The notes under the pieces: generated by a model
Told to the model about the DNA's origin: nothing
Seen by the model: the letters and a program-made list of their open reading frames with translations, nothing else
The model's database searches: none
Position numbers and translations under genes: made by a program
Origin: Cymodocea nodosa
Taxonomy: Eukaryota; Streptophyta; Magnoliopsida; Alismatales; Cymodoceaceae
DNA: 64,000 nt
Assembly: GCA_036874045.1 (NCBI GenBank)
Contig: CM072343.1
Span: 1,384,001-1,448,000 of the forward strand
Direction: 5' to 3'
In this document: positions 11,049 through 23,404 of the stretch, piece after piece
How positions within the stretch are numbered: the stretch's first letter is position 1
Layout of the letters: each line of letters starts with the position of its first letter

Positions 11049-14000
11049 TCTATAGGTGTCAATGGGTTGGGTTGGTTGGCCCGACCCAAAAATAAAAGCC
11101 CATATAGGCTATGAGTTGGGTCGGCCCGCGGCCCCAACCCATGTGAGTCAGGCTCAGGTTGACCTATGGGTTACTTGTGGAATTGAAACAATTGATTAAT
11201 GATTATTTATATTTTTATTCATACAATTATTTAACATGTTATTTATTGTTAGGTTATGAACATAACCATTTATTAAATTTTTATGTTGCCTTTAAATTTT
11301 TGTCTTTAAAGAAGTTGAAAATTAAAGAATTTAAATAAATATATCAAAGTTTCTTTTTATTTTATATAAAAAATATACAAATCTTTAAGATCATCTTTGA
11401 TCTAACCAAAGTTTTTTTTTGTTTTTTTTATTACAAATATTCAATTGAACTGTAGATGATCTTTGGTCTGCGATTGAAGTTTTTTTTTTATAAACTATTT
11501 TTAATTTAACTAAAAAAATTTATATTTTTTATATAAAAAAAAAAAAAAATCGATCGAAGACAACTTTGGTTTTGATTGAAGATTTGTCAATTTTTTATAT
11601 AAAATAAAAAAACTTTAGTTGAACTAAAGATCATCTTCAATTTGATCGAAGATTAAATTATTTATTACAACACTCCACCGAAGATTCTCAAAAGTCGGGC
11701 CCAAGAATTTTGACTCTCAAGAATTGGTTGGATTAAACGTTAGATACTTAGGTGGGGTCTACGCATTTTCGAAATCTGACGTTCAGTTAAAATAAAATAT
11801 TTTATTTTTTAATTAAAATTAAAAATATATTGTAATTGTAATTACATCAAATTTTTTACATTTAATTTACATAATTAAATTTGCAAATTTATCTATAAAG
11901 TTATTTTATTGTTGTTGTGCACAAACATGATAAACTTTCAATTTTTAACATATATTAATACTTTTAAAATATCATCTTTTAACTTTACTTTTATATCATC
12001 TAATATATTATCAATAATATTAAAAGTTTATTCACATGTTACGAAAGAAATTGAAATTGTTAATAAGTCTTTAGCTATTAAAATAAAATAGGAAATGTAT
12101 GTTTTTGTATTTTTCACCAATTAATTATATCAAAATCTAGAAAATTAAGATTCTCTTACTAAATAGTTATGATTAGTATTATTAAAATTAATTAATTCTT
12201 ACTTATTTATTAAGCTAGAATTACTATAATAATCAACAAGTATACTAAAATCATATAATGATGATGATGACGATGGTTGTGGTAAATAGGATATACTTTG
12301 TATTTGTTGTGATCTATATTTTGTAACATATAAATCAAATATATTGTTTAAATTTTTTTCTATATTTTCAGTTATTACATTAAGTTTTACATTTAAATAA
12401 TTTTGTATTGTAATTATTAATTTTTTAACAACTTTTATTTTAGTCTTAAGATTTAAACATGTATATCAAAGAGGTATCTTATTCCAATATTTTTAAAATT
12501 CTTTCATTTTTAAAATTATAAGTGTAAAAAATAAATAATTACCATAATTATTAAAAACTTTTACAATATTATATAAATAGTGAATTACATAAACAAATGT
12601 AGAATAATATATACTTAATAAATATTATGTTGCATTATAAAATGATTTAAAAATTTCAATAAAATAATTAATTATTACAAAATTATTTTCATCTAATGAT
12701 ATTATACTATTATTAATTCTACCATTATAATAAGTTTTGATAGCTTATTTATAAGTTAAATAATTATTTAACATTAAATATAATGAATTCCTACGAGGAG
12801 CATCTATTGTAAATGTCTTATGTGCTAAATCAAATAAATCACAAACATGATTAAATTCTTATTGACATTTACCACTAGTTAAAATGTAAGGTAATATAAT
12901 TCTAATATTTTCTACAAAAAGTTTTATTTATTCAACATCTATTTAAACTATAAGATTAATTATATGACATATATATCTTTGGTAAAATAAATCAAAACTA
13001 TTCGGTAGAGTTGCATATATATTATCAAATATAATACTACTTACTTTTTCTTTAATTCTATAAAATTTAAAATTTCCATAATAATAGAAAAAATATTTTG
13101 AACATTATGTAGATGATTTATTCTTCTAAATCTTATTAATCTTTTTTGTAAAACCCAATTATTATCAATAAAATATACAATAAGAGTAATATATCCTATT
13201 TTAACTCTATCCTCTTAAATACCAATTGTACGTGTTATAAATGTATTAATAGAACCTATTTTTTTAATTAATTTTATTCTAAGTTTATTATAAAGTTTAA
13301 TAATATATTATCTAGTTGTATTTCTAGAAATTTTTTAAAATTGTAGATAATAAGTTTATAAAATATAATCTTGAAAATATTGACTATCACTAAAATTAAT
13401 AAGTAAATTTTAAATAGTAATAAATTTAACATATAGTTCTCTAGCATTCTTAGGATTATAATGTCATTGTGTAATATTACTTTCAATATTAAAATTAATT
13501 TGTGTTTGAATCTTCTTTTTTTTAAGATTTTTAGATGAACAACTAGTTAAATGTTGAGATAAATGATTTGTACTACTTAAAGCTTTATATGAGAAATTTG
13601 TATTACAAATATTATAGTAAGCTCTCTTTATCATAATGTTGTCTCTCAAATTTTTCATCTTTATTGTAAAATTAGATCATAAATTAGATCTTTTTATTAG
13701 TTTAGCAATAATACTTGAAAATGTTTTATCTTCTATAATTTTAGACTTAGAATGTTATTGTTCTTACTGAAATGTTCTAAAATCATCATCAATGATACTA
13801 TTGAAGACGAACTTATTAAAGTTATATGTCATTTTTGCAAACATAAGTTAAGTTTAAAGTTGAAGAATTTTGAAAGTTGAAGCATGAACTTTTTTTGTAA
13901 AAAAAAAAAGAGAATATTAAATGAGTTTGAATTGTAAAAAAAAATCCTAACTTTTTTCTCTATTTATAAAGTTTTACATCTTCTTTCTCTTTACTTTCCC

Positions 14001-14205
14001 TTTTTCCTCTTCCTTCTAAAGTTTACTGTTTACGAATGTAAAACTAACTTTTGTTTAAGTTTTAACAATTTAACATTCGTAAAAATTGAATGTTCAACTT
14101 CCAAGTTGATATTATACATTTTTGTAGCCTACCTTGACTTAATTTTTTAAATTTAGTCAAACTAAGTTAGGTGGACTTGTGGTGGCCCAACCTATTTAAC
14201 AGCTT
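11049..14205 (-). mobile_element. Degenerate hAT-superfamily DNA transposon (3.16 kb)
   Basis: The element sits inside unit B of the tandem duplication, which marks both boundaries. Flanking 8-mers are ggtgtgag (11041-11048) and tatgtgag (14206-14213), a decayed 8-bp target duplication as expected for hAT. The ends are inverted and imperfect: aggtgtcaatgggttggg on the left, and the complement of cccaacctatttaacagct on the right. Coding remnants are on the minus strand. A BED-type zinc-finger relic lies at 13464-13658 (AYYNICNTNFSYKA followed by NHLSQHL). A C-terminal hAT dimerisation relic lies at about 11930-12085 (ILIAKDLLTISIS, then LDDIKVKLKDDILKVLI) and carries an internal stop. Between 11380 and 11660 there are repeated subterminal motifs around gatcgaag and ctttggtt. 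The transposase is not functional. Confidence 0.75.
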
Positions 14206-14409
14206 TATGTGAGTTGAATAGAACATACTAGTACTTTTTGATAGGTTGTTGGAATCTTGTTGTAAATAAATGAACTAATGAATGAATGTAATTTTTGACG
14301 AATATGTCAACTATGGTGCCATGTGATTTAGAGAAAAGACCTGTGACATCAGTAGTTTTATGAGTTTTTGGATGAACTAGATTTTTCGATCTATTGGTTT
14401 TTCGTTGTT
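14206..14409. repeat. Second half of tandem unit B (after the hAT insertion)
   Basis: The sequence resumes the match to unit A where the transposon interrupted it. Shared stretches include catactagtactttttgata (unit A catgctagtactttttgaca), atgtcaactatggtgccatg and tggtttttcgttg. This fixes the right boundary of the hAT element. Confidence 0.85.
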
Positions 14410-14946
14410 TTAAACCTGAGTTTTATTATATCTAGTTTGCTTTGTCAAGATTTAAATTTGTTTTGGTCTCACGTTGAACGTGGGCTTGGACCTTGAATTG
14501 TAGACATTGGAATTCAAGTAGTGAGACGTTACAATTTGGATTGCATATGTAGCTTATAATTTGTATTTAATTACCGTTATAATTAGGTCATTTTGATCAG
14601 TATACCTTTGATTTCTTGAGTTTTACAATGTTTCTATCTTATCATCATCTTGATTAGTATTATATATCTTCTTTCTCTTCCCCTTTTTCTCCTCTATGAA
14701 ATATTTCCTCTTGAGACTAATTTAGCAATAAGTGGATGACTTTATCATATATTAGTCTAAGATTTATTCCTAGATTTTTCTATGTAAGATTTTTCACACT
14801 TCTTTTTATTTGTAACTTGTTTTAAACTTACAAATATTTTATAGGTAAATGTAACAAATCTACTTTAATATCGTGTGAAATATTTTATATTAAAATTAAT
14901 TGATGATGACTAAAAGTCTTCGTTATATGTTAATTCAAGTCTTATC

Positions 14947-15583
14947 TTAGGGCGTGTTAGTGCATAACGGAAAATTCTGACGGAAATGAAAAGAAAAATT
15001 CTGATGGAAAGTAAATGGAAAATTTGTAACGGAAATGAAAAGGAAAATTTTGAGAGGGGTTTAGTGCAATACAGAAAATTTTGATGGAAATTCTGACAAA
15101 AGTTTATTACAACTAATATTCGAAAAATACAAATACATCTTAATTGAAATATTACAATACGAAATAATATCATCTAGTTTTTCCATCTCACATTGCCATC
15201 ATCATATATTCTCGTATCTTATCTGACATTTATTTTCTTTGTTCTTGAGTCATTCTAACCTGTGCATTGCTTTATATATGTATCTCTCTCATTGGTTGTA
15301 TGTCATAAATAATATTTAACTCTTTCAACTCATTTAGCAGGTCCTCAAGTAAATCTTACTTATCAGTCTTACGAATTTTGTCAGGCACGAGAAAGGGAGA
15401 AAAATTTTCTGAATGAGAATGATCGAAAATTTTATGACGTTAAAGGAAATTTTTGAATTTTATACAACGTTAAAATCCGACTTTACTTTCCATCAATTGT
15501 AATACACACTAACAGCATTCTGACGAAATTCAATAATTTTTCTTTACGTCAGCTGAATTACATCAATCACTAACCCCTCCTAA
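14947..15583. mobile_element. MITE-like element with inverted termini (about 637 bp)
   Basis: The left end reads ttagggcgtgttagtg and the right end, reverse-complemented, reads ttaggaggggttagtg. The subterminal regions also match in inverted orientation (ttctgacgga and gatggaaagtaaa on the left; their complements on the right). No coding frame is present. The TTA/TAA at the two ends would fit a PIF/Harbinger-type insertion, but they read as part of the inverted ends rather than as a clean direct duplication, so the superfamily stays open. Confidence 0.5.
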
Positions 15584-18500
15584 CATTAATGATTTTTACG
15601 TTGTTATGGAATCAAAATTTTAGAAAACAAATTTATAAACATCAATGGTTTATGCAGACTGAGTTATATTAAAGTTGGCACGTTCTTGAGGGGCCAACCG
15701 TGTTTTCTTCAGGGAAACACAGCGGTGGGAGCAGATCACGGTTGGATCTGCGGGTCCTGCTTCCTGACGGACGGTGGATCTGCTTTCGTTCGCCGGGCTT
15801 TGAAAATAAAAACGACAGCAATAATACGAGCCAACTGCAAGATAAGCAGCTTAGCTTTGGTTTAGAGGAGCAGTGATCTCTCTCCTGGAGGGGGTGGGTT
15901 TTAAGTTTGCATGCAGCTAGGGTTTAAATTCAGGTGGATTAAGTTGGGTCTACCGTGATTTGATAAGATAAGTAGTTATCCATCTTTTGTTAAAATCTAT
16001 CAATCATGTGATTTGTTGATAGGTTGCGAAAATTAACCAACCGTGATTTATGCCAAAAGGAGGGGAGGGAAGAAGCCATTACTATTCGAAAGGGAAGAAA
16101 AAAAAAAAGGGTGTGTGCGTTCACATCAATACCTGCAGATGGGCACTGTGAATTATATCAGCATCACTTCCAAATTACCATTTTCTTTTTTTATGGTCAA
16201 ACGCAAGACGACGCAGGAGGGCGTTTGGGTTCATGGACGGAGGGAAAGAGGACAGACAACCACAGTAAATGAAAGAGAGTCGATGGGACTGTGACTTGAC
16301 CCATCTCGACAAGAGCAAGACCACCATCGTCGGCCTCTGGCAGACTAGCATGTAGTACTGGCAATCCGTCTAGTTGCAGGTCCCATTTGAGAATCTCAGC
16401 CGTACCCGTTGGCGTAGGGCATGGGAAGAGTACGTACGCTACTGGCGACGACGATGCCATTTGACAATCGACGCCAAGGCATGAGCTTCCATCGCTCCCT
16501 TGTGTGCGTGTGTGTGCGTCATCTCATCCTGGTACTGTAGTCAACAGTTCGGGTTTTTTCTGCGGTCCCTTCCCACGAATCTGCTTGCCATGCTTGGGAA
16601 GTGGTGACCTGGTAGAATAATAATAATAATTGTTATTACTATTATCATGTGGGCACCGTAGCGCTGACGTTTCCTTCGTTTATTTTTTCCCGAGATCGAG
16701 GAAATATTCGCTGTGATCCGTCGTAAGGAAGAAGGGTGGTCAAGACCCAAGCCGTGTGATTTGATGTATCGGTCGATGGGTCTCCATAACCATAATGTCA
16801 AGGGGAGAGTCCACAATCCTCTGTGAATGAATGTCTCTCCCCTAGACATTATGGTTATGGATCCGCTGCTAAGCATGGAAAAAATGTTATCAAATCTAAA
16901 CTCAATAATGTGATATTTTATTTTTTTATTATGAATTGATTTTAATATAACGTTCGAATAGTTTCCAAAAAATACGTCAAGGGCAGAAAAAGCATTATCA
17001 TTTACTCAGAGCTTGTATGATATACCACTGGCTTTGAAGATACATGTGGTTGGATGCATGGCAACATGGCGTCTGTGTGTATGCAAAGCAAGATGGGTTT
17101 CACTATTTCAGAAAGGAGGAGACCTCAGAATGATTTGACAGAAAATATAAAGTATTCGACAATTATTATTATATCAACAAGCTTGGAACAGCTCAGCTGC
17201 TGTAGCGGTAATGTGGTTTCTAGGGTTAGGGTTTTTCCCAACCCAACAAAAAATAAACTACTACCACAGGTGGAAGACAATGCGCTGCATCGGAACTTGT
17301 TTTCGTTCCCGCCCAGTCCCTTCAATGATGCACACCTTCGCTTTCTCCACGCACCCAAAGATGATGCTGCCATTCCCAACGTCTCTGCAAGTACTTTGCT
17401 TTGATTAACAAATTTAATTTTCAGTAACCCTAAAATATTATGACAGTACACCGATGTTCTCCCCTTGATTAGCTTAAATTAATCATTCCTTGTTTCGCCA
17501 CTCTACTGCTGGTTGGGTGCGCGCGTGTGTGTGATGGGATTATATGCTCGGCTTCTTTTAATTAACAGCTGGTGGGTAGCTTGCGAGGCTTTTGGGACAG
17601 ATGCGTTCTTTTCAAAAGAACCGGAATGGCTGTTCTGTGGTTTTGAACACGTGCTATTCTCTTTGAGATATTCCTCAAACGTTTTGTATTCTTTGAGATT
17701 GATAAGAATATATTATTGTCTTCGTCAACATTTACACAATTCAATCCGCTAACTTATAAAGAATTTTTCTCGTATTGACAGGGTTTTTCTTTAATTTGAA
17801 TTCAAAACTTTTAGCAGATTTTCTGAGATAGAAAAAGATAACTGCATTCTAATGTTACTTCATTTTAATTTTACAGTTTTTGTAACCACAGATTCCTGAG
17901 AGACGGATCGATTGAATTCTATTCTTTTTAAATGTATCCATGGATAACACAATAATAAGATGGGGAGACAAATTTCCACCACTTTTACCATCTTAAGCTT
18001 GAGTCTTCAAATAACCAAGTATCGCAGAATGACGATGATTTTAAGATAAATATTCAATATATTATAAAATCAGGTTCGTATAAATTTATCGATAAAATAC
18101 CTGTAAATTACAAATAAATATTCAACATTAAATTCTATATAATGATTTTTTTCATTATTAATTAATTTCAACATGAATTTTCAAACACGCCAACCCGACG
18201 ACGACGTCGCCGTCCCTGGCAAGCACCTGCTCCAAGCAAGAGAATCCAACACAACACATGAAGCAAGCTCGAAAGATGGTAAAGATATGATTAGACGTGG
18301 GAGGTGGAGTGTTACAGGGCTCGTACATCTTCTTCCTCTCAAGATTCAAATATTAATGAACTTAAAACAATCGTAGAAAAGGAAAAGGTTTGAGATGACA
18401 CTTTGCAGTGCGAGTCGGTCCCCCTCTTCCCTCCCCCGGCCAAGAGATTTCCTGCCCTTGTGGAATCGATCTTAACCCTTTTTTCTATTATATAGCATTG

Positions 18501-20195
18501 ATTTAACTTTTATATCTCAACCCACTGAAATGAACCATGCCGACCCTTAGCGTCTTCCTGTGATCATGGCATTGGTTGGTTAGGAGGTTGCTTTCGAAGG
18601 AACAAAGGATGTCCTTCCCCGTCCAGGGTTTCTGTACATCTATCGCAACGAAGGATCCGAGCCGACGATTACTCGAGGAATTGCTGGTTGTGATTATGTG
18701 GTAATACTGTTGGATAAGTGACGTAGTTTGACTGAACTTTAATAGTATTCCGTTATTATTATTAATTAAATTTAAGATATATTTTTAACATTATATTAAA
18801 ACTTAATTTACACGCATCACCTGCGTTATAAAACGAAGTGAGGAGCATTGAATAATATAATCTCATATCAAAAGTGATGTAATTAAATTTAAGTCAAATA
18901 ACATTATATAATTTTTTAATATCAGTTAATTCTAAGATAAAATTTTAATAAATATAACACACTGAAAATGCACATGCCGGTACAAAGATTATTCTGATGG
19001 TGATGACTGTAACGATAACATTAATTCCCACGAATCCAGTGAGATCAATCAGAAAAATTGAACTTGAGCTTGACTTGACTGTTCAGTGCTCATTCTGCGT
19101 CGATGACAAGCGTACCAACTTGACGTTCATCTTTGTGTCATCAATCGTCTTGTCAAGCTTTTTTTTCTTTCTTGGTGATGATGCAGGGAAAAATTTTAAT
19201 ATTCGAATCTGTTTGAGGCCAGCCAATAGATTAAGTAAATTGCGGAAGATCATTATTCTGGCAGGACAGAAGAAGGAATGGATTTTTCCTAAGGCACCGG
19301 GACAAAGGGAATCAAAGCGGAGATCCATGGATTAATATATTCATGATATCTGGAGTTTTGTATGATGGGAGATTGGATGGAAAGGCAGATTTAGCAGTGA
19401 TCGTCGAAATTGGGAGCTATGTTGCTGTATAATTACTATTACTGCTTTCAAGATGATTATTCTCCCTGAAGGTTGTAGTAACAAATTTTTTGGTAACGTA
19501 GCTATAGTACCAAGTAACCCATAATAATTAATATATTTTCCTTTTAGAAGAAACACATAATATTACATGATCCCAATTCTAAGTGTTCTGCCCTAAAGGA
19601 TTCCAGAATTTCAGAAATCCTAAATTCTAACAGTAAACTCAAGTTAATCAAGTTCCAAAATGAAAGTTATTATATTCAGTAAGATTTTCTTTTTTTACAT
19701 TCTTTATGCTCAAAGCTTCAAGTGAAATGACATTATCTTACTGTTGATTATAAACAAAGAGATCTTTGGTAAAAAAAAGTTAACTTTTGATTCAGAAACT
19801 TAATTTCAAAAACTTTTTGATCTAACCAATTGTGAAGTAATGTATTTGATCTTTTACTTTATTAGCAAAAATGTAATCATTAGGTTTCAGTTGAAAAAAA
19901 AAAAATATTATTACTAAAAAAGGTAAAATCGGTATTAAAATATCTGTATCTTATAACAAAATAAACTGCTAAAAAAGTAGATCTTTTCATGTAATAGAAT
20001 AAACTAGTAATTGTAACAGTTGTTATGCATAGTGACTCTTGGATAACGATAACCATTTGTCGGGATTTAAATCTAAAAATATATTCAGTTGTAGCGAAAT
20101 TGACACATAGTAATATTCGACTGCGCCGACGTTCGCTAATAATAGAAGGATTGGAAAAATATCGTATTAATTCGTTAATATGATGAAAACCTAAT
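15584..20195. other. Mixed-composition intergenic stretch, no coding gene supported
   Basis: Parts of 15680-17760 and 18160-19340 are less AT-rich than the surroundings and carry many 60-116-codon frames on both strands. None has a domain, a homologue I recognise or consistent splice signals. It may hold promoter or non-coding RNA sequence. The one structured signal is the inverted repeat at 16784-16860. Confidence 0.35.
16784..16860. repeat. 26-bp near-perfect inverted repeat with 25-nt loop
   Basis: The left arm (16784-16809) begins ccataaccataatgtc and the right arm (16835-16860) ends gacattatggttatgg. The arms are complementary at 25 of 26 positions, the exception being a/t in the middle. 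As RNA this would form a stable hairpin of miRNA-precursor size. I do not recognise the arm as a known miRNA family. It could also be a tiny foldback relic. Confidence 0.75.
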
Positions 20196-20230
20196 ATGAG
20201 CTATTTAAAGGCCTTCTTCCGCTAGTTGAT
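20196..20230 (+). promoter_or_regulatory. Candidate TATA box region for MIR319
   Basis: A tatttaaagg element at about 20202-20211 lies about 370 bp upstream of the MIR319 stem, with AT-rich sequence before it and pyrimidine-rich, GC-richer leader sequence after it. The position is reasonable for a Pol II MIRNA promoter. No start-site evidence is available from sequence alone. Confidence 0.35.
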
Positions 20231-20567
20231 CACTAGCATATGCCTCTGGTGGTGGCACGGCAGGCCTGTGAACTACCTTCCTCATCCCTCGTCCATGGCA
20301 ATCTTCTTCCCGTAGCCCCTTATCAACTTTTTCCTCTCCTCACCTTAGTGGTTCTGTCTCGACCAATCTTATTTGGTTGGCCTTGTGTGCTTGCTTTTCC
20401 TTATGTTCCATGCGATCTGATTCGATCTTGCCTCTGGTCTGGTGGGTCTTGTGCTGTGAACTTGCTGTTGGTTCTTCTTCCCTGCATGCTTGTTTCATGG
20501 CACCACATCTTATGCTCTTATTCGACATATGTAATTGTTTCTTATTCTTCTTGTGCAGATAGGGTTT
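20231..20567 (+). other. Leader of the MIR319 primary transcript
   Basis: A T/C-rich stretch between the candidate TATA box and the MIR319 stem. A 110-codon frame at 20240-20572 runs into the precursor stem and has no domain. I treat it as non-coding leader, although small peptides from pri-miRNAs have been reported in plants. Confidence 0.35.
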
Positions 20568-20742
20568 GTTAAGAGAGCTTCCTTCTGTCCACTCATGGGT
20601 ACTCATGGGATCAGATTACCTGCCGTCTCATTCATCCACCTGCTGAGCTTGGGCTCAGGCTCAGTAGATGAGTGAATGATGCGGGAGATAGAATTGATCT
20701 TTGATTATCTGTGCTTGGACTGAAGGGAGCTCCCTTATCAGT
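20568..20742 (+). ncRNA. MIR319: MIR319 microRNA precursor
   Basis: Positions 20715-20735 carry the canonical 21-nt miR319 sequence, starting ttggactgaaggg and ending agctccct. It lies on the 3' arm, as in all MIR319 genes. The star strand is on the 5' arm at about 20573-20594 (gagagcttccttctgtccac). The long precursor also has the family's characteristic second paired block: tgccgtctcattcatcc at about 20621-20637 pairs with gatgagtgaatgatgcggg at about 20668-20686, around a short terminal loop with ctgagcttgggctcag. This matches the known loop-to-base processing architecture of MIR319/MIR159. By family knowledge, miR319 silences class II TCP (CIN-type) transcription factors controlling leaf growth, and to a lesser extent MYB genes. 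Confidence 0.95.
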
Positions 20743-21420
20743 GCGCTCCTTCGGTTTAAGATTGCATATATCTTTGCTTTCGATCCTTCTTCCGATCTAC
20801 GACTTTTCTATTCTTTCTTCAATCGTGATCGCTTTTTTATGAATTATTTTGCAACTAATTAACTGGTAGTTGTCACAAAATATGTGCTTCTCATTCTTAA
20901 CTAGTATGTACTTCTCTTGCCGCGATTATCTCATTCTTGACTAGTATATTTATGTTGGCCTTCCGTAAATATTTTCTCCTTCCATGTAGCATAACCTTAC
21001 TGTACAGTTCTTCCTTCTGGTTCTTTTATCTTCCTTAAAGGCCTCTTTTTATTGTATTCATTGCAGTACTATTATCTGTCGTCACCACAGTATGTTCAAC
21101 AGTTCATCTGTATTTTTTGCATGCCGATTACCAGCTTTTTCGTTTCATTAAAAAATCAGATTTTTCTTCATTGCTACGACACCTTTGGACATCAATAACG
21201 CTCCGCTTGTTTTTTTGATCTAATAATGCTTTTGGCTGCTATGTAATTTTATTGCATCGTATCATATGAGCTACGTCACGTTATTCAACATTTTATTTTT
21301 ACGGGGTTTTGTTCTTTGTTCTATTTTACTTCATCAATTTCTGCAAATCGGTTTCATCAAATCCATTCCCTAAATTTTTTTTGCAACAGCATGAGTTAAT
21401 CTGCATAGAAGCCCAATTTC
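20743..21420 (+). other. Downstream part of the MIR319 transcription unit or spacer
   Basis: T-rich sequence with no coding frame. The pri-miRNA 3' part probably lies here. I cannot place a polyadenylation site. Confidence 0.3.
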
Positions 21421-21575
21421 TAACATGACTAACCGAAGAAAAAGGTTTGTCTTTTAACATGACTAACCTTTTTTCTTTTGAAGTTCTAACATGACTAACC
21501 TTTTTTCTTTTGAAGTTCTAACATGACTAACCTTTTTTCTTTTGAAGTTCTAACATGACTAACCTTATTCTTCAT
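21421..21575. repeat. 32-bp minisatellite, about 4.5 copies
   Basis: The unit taacatgactaacctttttt followed by cttttgaagttc starts at 21455, 21487, 21519 and 21551 with almost no divergence. A partial, altered unit starts at 21421. The near identity suggests recent expansion. Confidence 0.9.
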
Positions 21576-22019
21576 ATCTGGTAAGTTTTTGCAAATCAAT
21601 GCCTCATGGTGTGCCTGCTTCTACTTCATTGATTTCTGCTTCGGTTTGTATGTAAAATGACTGCCACAATCGTTATGGAATTTATTTGGATTGCCATAGT
21701 TTGGTGGGGTTCTGTGCGCCTATCTGAACATATAGTTCTTGATGGAGATGTTAGAATCGTTGCCAAAGGAATCGTTTATCTGACCATTGGCTAGTCAGTT
21801 TCAGGTTCTCTGCTTGTTTTTTTTCTAAGTCATGGCAATGAGTTGCAGGTGTGATCGGAAAGGCCAACCTTTCTTCTACCAATGGTCTAGATTCTCCGGT
21901 ACGTGTTCTTATGTGGGACTTCTGTCGTTTCTATATCTGGGCGTATTTCCAACGGTAAATTAGGATGTTAACCATCCATCTGCTATACTGAAATTTGTGA
22001 ATGGTACTCTTGTGTATTA

Positions 22020-22021
<2 letters not shown>

Positions 22022-22062
<41 letters not shown>
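22022..22062. repeat. (TA)n microsatellite
   Basis: A run of about twenty TA dinucleotides. The Tyr-Ile repeat frames on the minus strand across it are artefacts of the repeat. Confidence 0.95.
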
Positions 22063-22067
<5 letters not shown>

Positions 22068-23400
22068 CATGTATCTGAGGTCATTTGGATGTTTGTCAAG
22101 TGTGTATATGCATATATTTGTTTGGATGCTAAATGGTGGATCATTGTTAGTTTCTTTGTTTTGATCAATATCTGGTTGGGGGACTTTGATTAAATGATAA
22201 TGAATACAAAACTCCAACCAGATGCCAAACTCGTTGAGACGCGGCTTCTGAAGATTCTTTAGTTTGATAAGATTGATTGAAAGTGATAAGGTGTAGCGTA
22301 AAATGCCTTCATGAAATAAACATGTACGCTAATGTGCTAGTCTTTTCTTGAAATTTTAATTATAATAAATGAAGAAATACATTTGACATCTAATTTTTTA
22401 ATTCACTGTATGCTTAAATTCGGGAGTGATTCTATTGGCTTATGTGAAAATCGATGTAAAATGGCGAAAAGAGGGTTGGATGTCAGAGGATCGTCCAAAG
22501 AAAGTGTAAATCAATTAACGCGCAAGGTTACAAAATGTTAAGGGTAAGGGTAAAATCACGCAGGTTGATCGACGAGGGCATTGCAAAAGATAGGACGTTA
22601 GGTGTGCAATAATGGAATCGTGGACTAACACCTCTCAGAGGTGTGTTATTTCCTTATTTTGAACCAAGACTCCTCTCAAAGGCATGCGTTTAAGTTTTGA
22701 TTAACTGGGAAAATAAATGTAAAGAGTAAAATCGTAAACGAATTGACCAAATGTAGGCATTGACATACTCTAAGAATAAAGGGACATCCCTTCAAATTTA
22801 GGAGAATCACCTAAAACGCTTGCATATATTTAGAGACCAGTCTTTAAACCAGTCAAGTACATGACAAGTGTTCCTTATAATCTTTTTTCTTCTTTTCCCA
22901 TTCGTGATTTGGAGATGTTTGGAGAGTAGATAACAAGTAAGCTGAGGGTCGAGACTCTTGGTGCTAACGGAGGAGTGTCTACGGGACACTCCAGCACATT
23001 AATTCCATTTCTAGAATGTCATCATAAGGTCATGTCAAGGAGACCCCACCGAAGAAGACGACGGAAAACAGTCTGGGTAAACATGGAGAAGACACTCGCT
23101 ACCTTGAAGAAACCCTTACCTGCCTAGATCTGCAACATCATTTATGAAATGAACGTGCTTTTGCAAGAAGCATGTCACGCTCTTCAAGAATACAAGGCAT
23201 ACAGGCAAGGAGGCTTGTTAATGTATAAATGTTCAAAATTCAAAATTTATGTATCTTCAGATAAATCCGTTGGTTATCTACTAACCGACTTCATATACAA
23301 GTTCAAATCTCGTTCAGATGATCAAGTCTGGCATATAATGTGGACTCAAAACAGTTTTTAGAGCATAATTCCAAAGCATAAACAGAAATGAACATGAATC
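22063..23400. other. Unassigned intergenic stretch with two small palindromes
   Basis: No gene is supported. An interrupted palindrome lies at 22626-22648 (taacacctct / agaggtgtgtta), and an 8-bp perfect stem with a 5-nt loop lies at 22972-22992 (ggagtgtc / gacactcc). Composition at 22430-23130 is that of a decayed repeat, but I cannot name the family. Confidence 0.35.
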
Positions 23401-23404
23401 GAAC

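Noticed and set aside
20240-20572. A 110-codon plus-strand frame ending at the MIR319 stem
   Set aside because: It overlaps the pri-miRNA leader and runs into the hairpin. Hydrophobic low-complexity composition and no conserved domain.
21983-22217. Minus-strand frames rich in Tyr-Ile repeats
   Set aside because: Direct translation of the (TA)n microsatellite.
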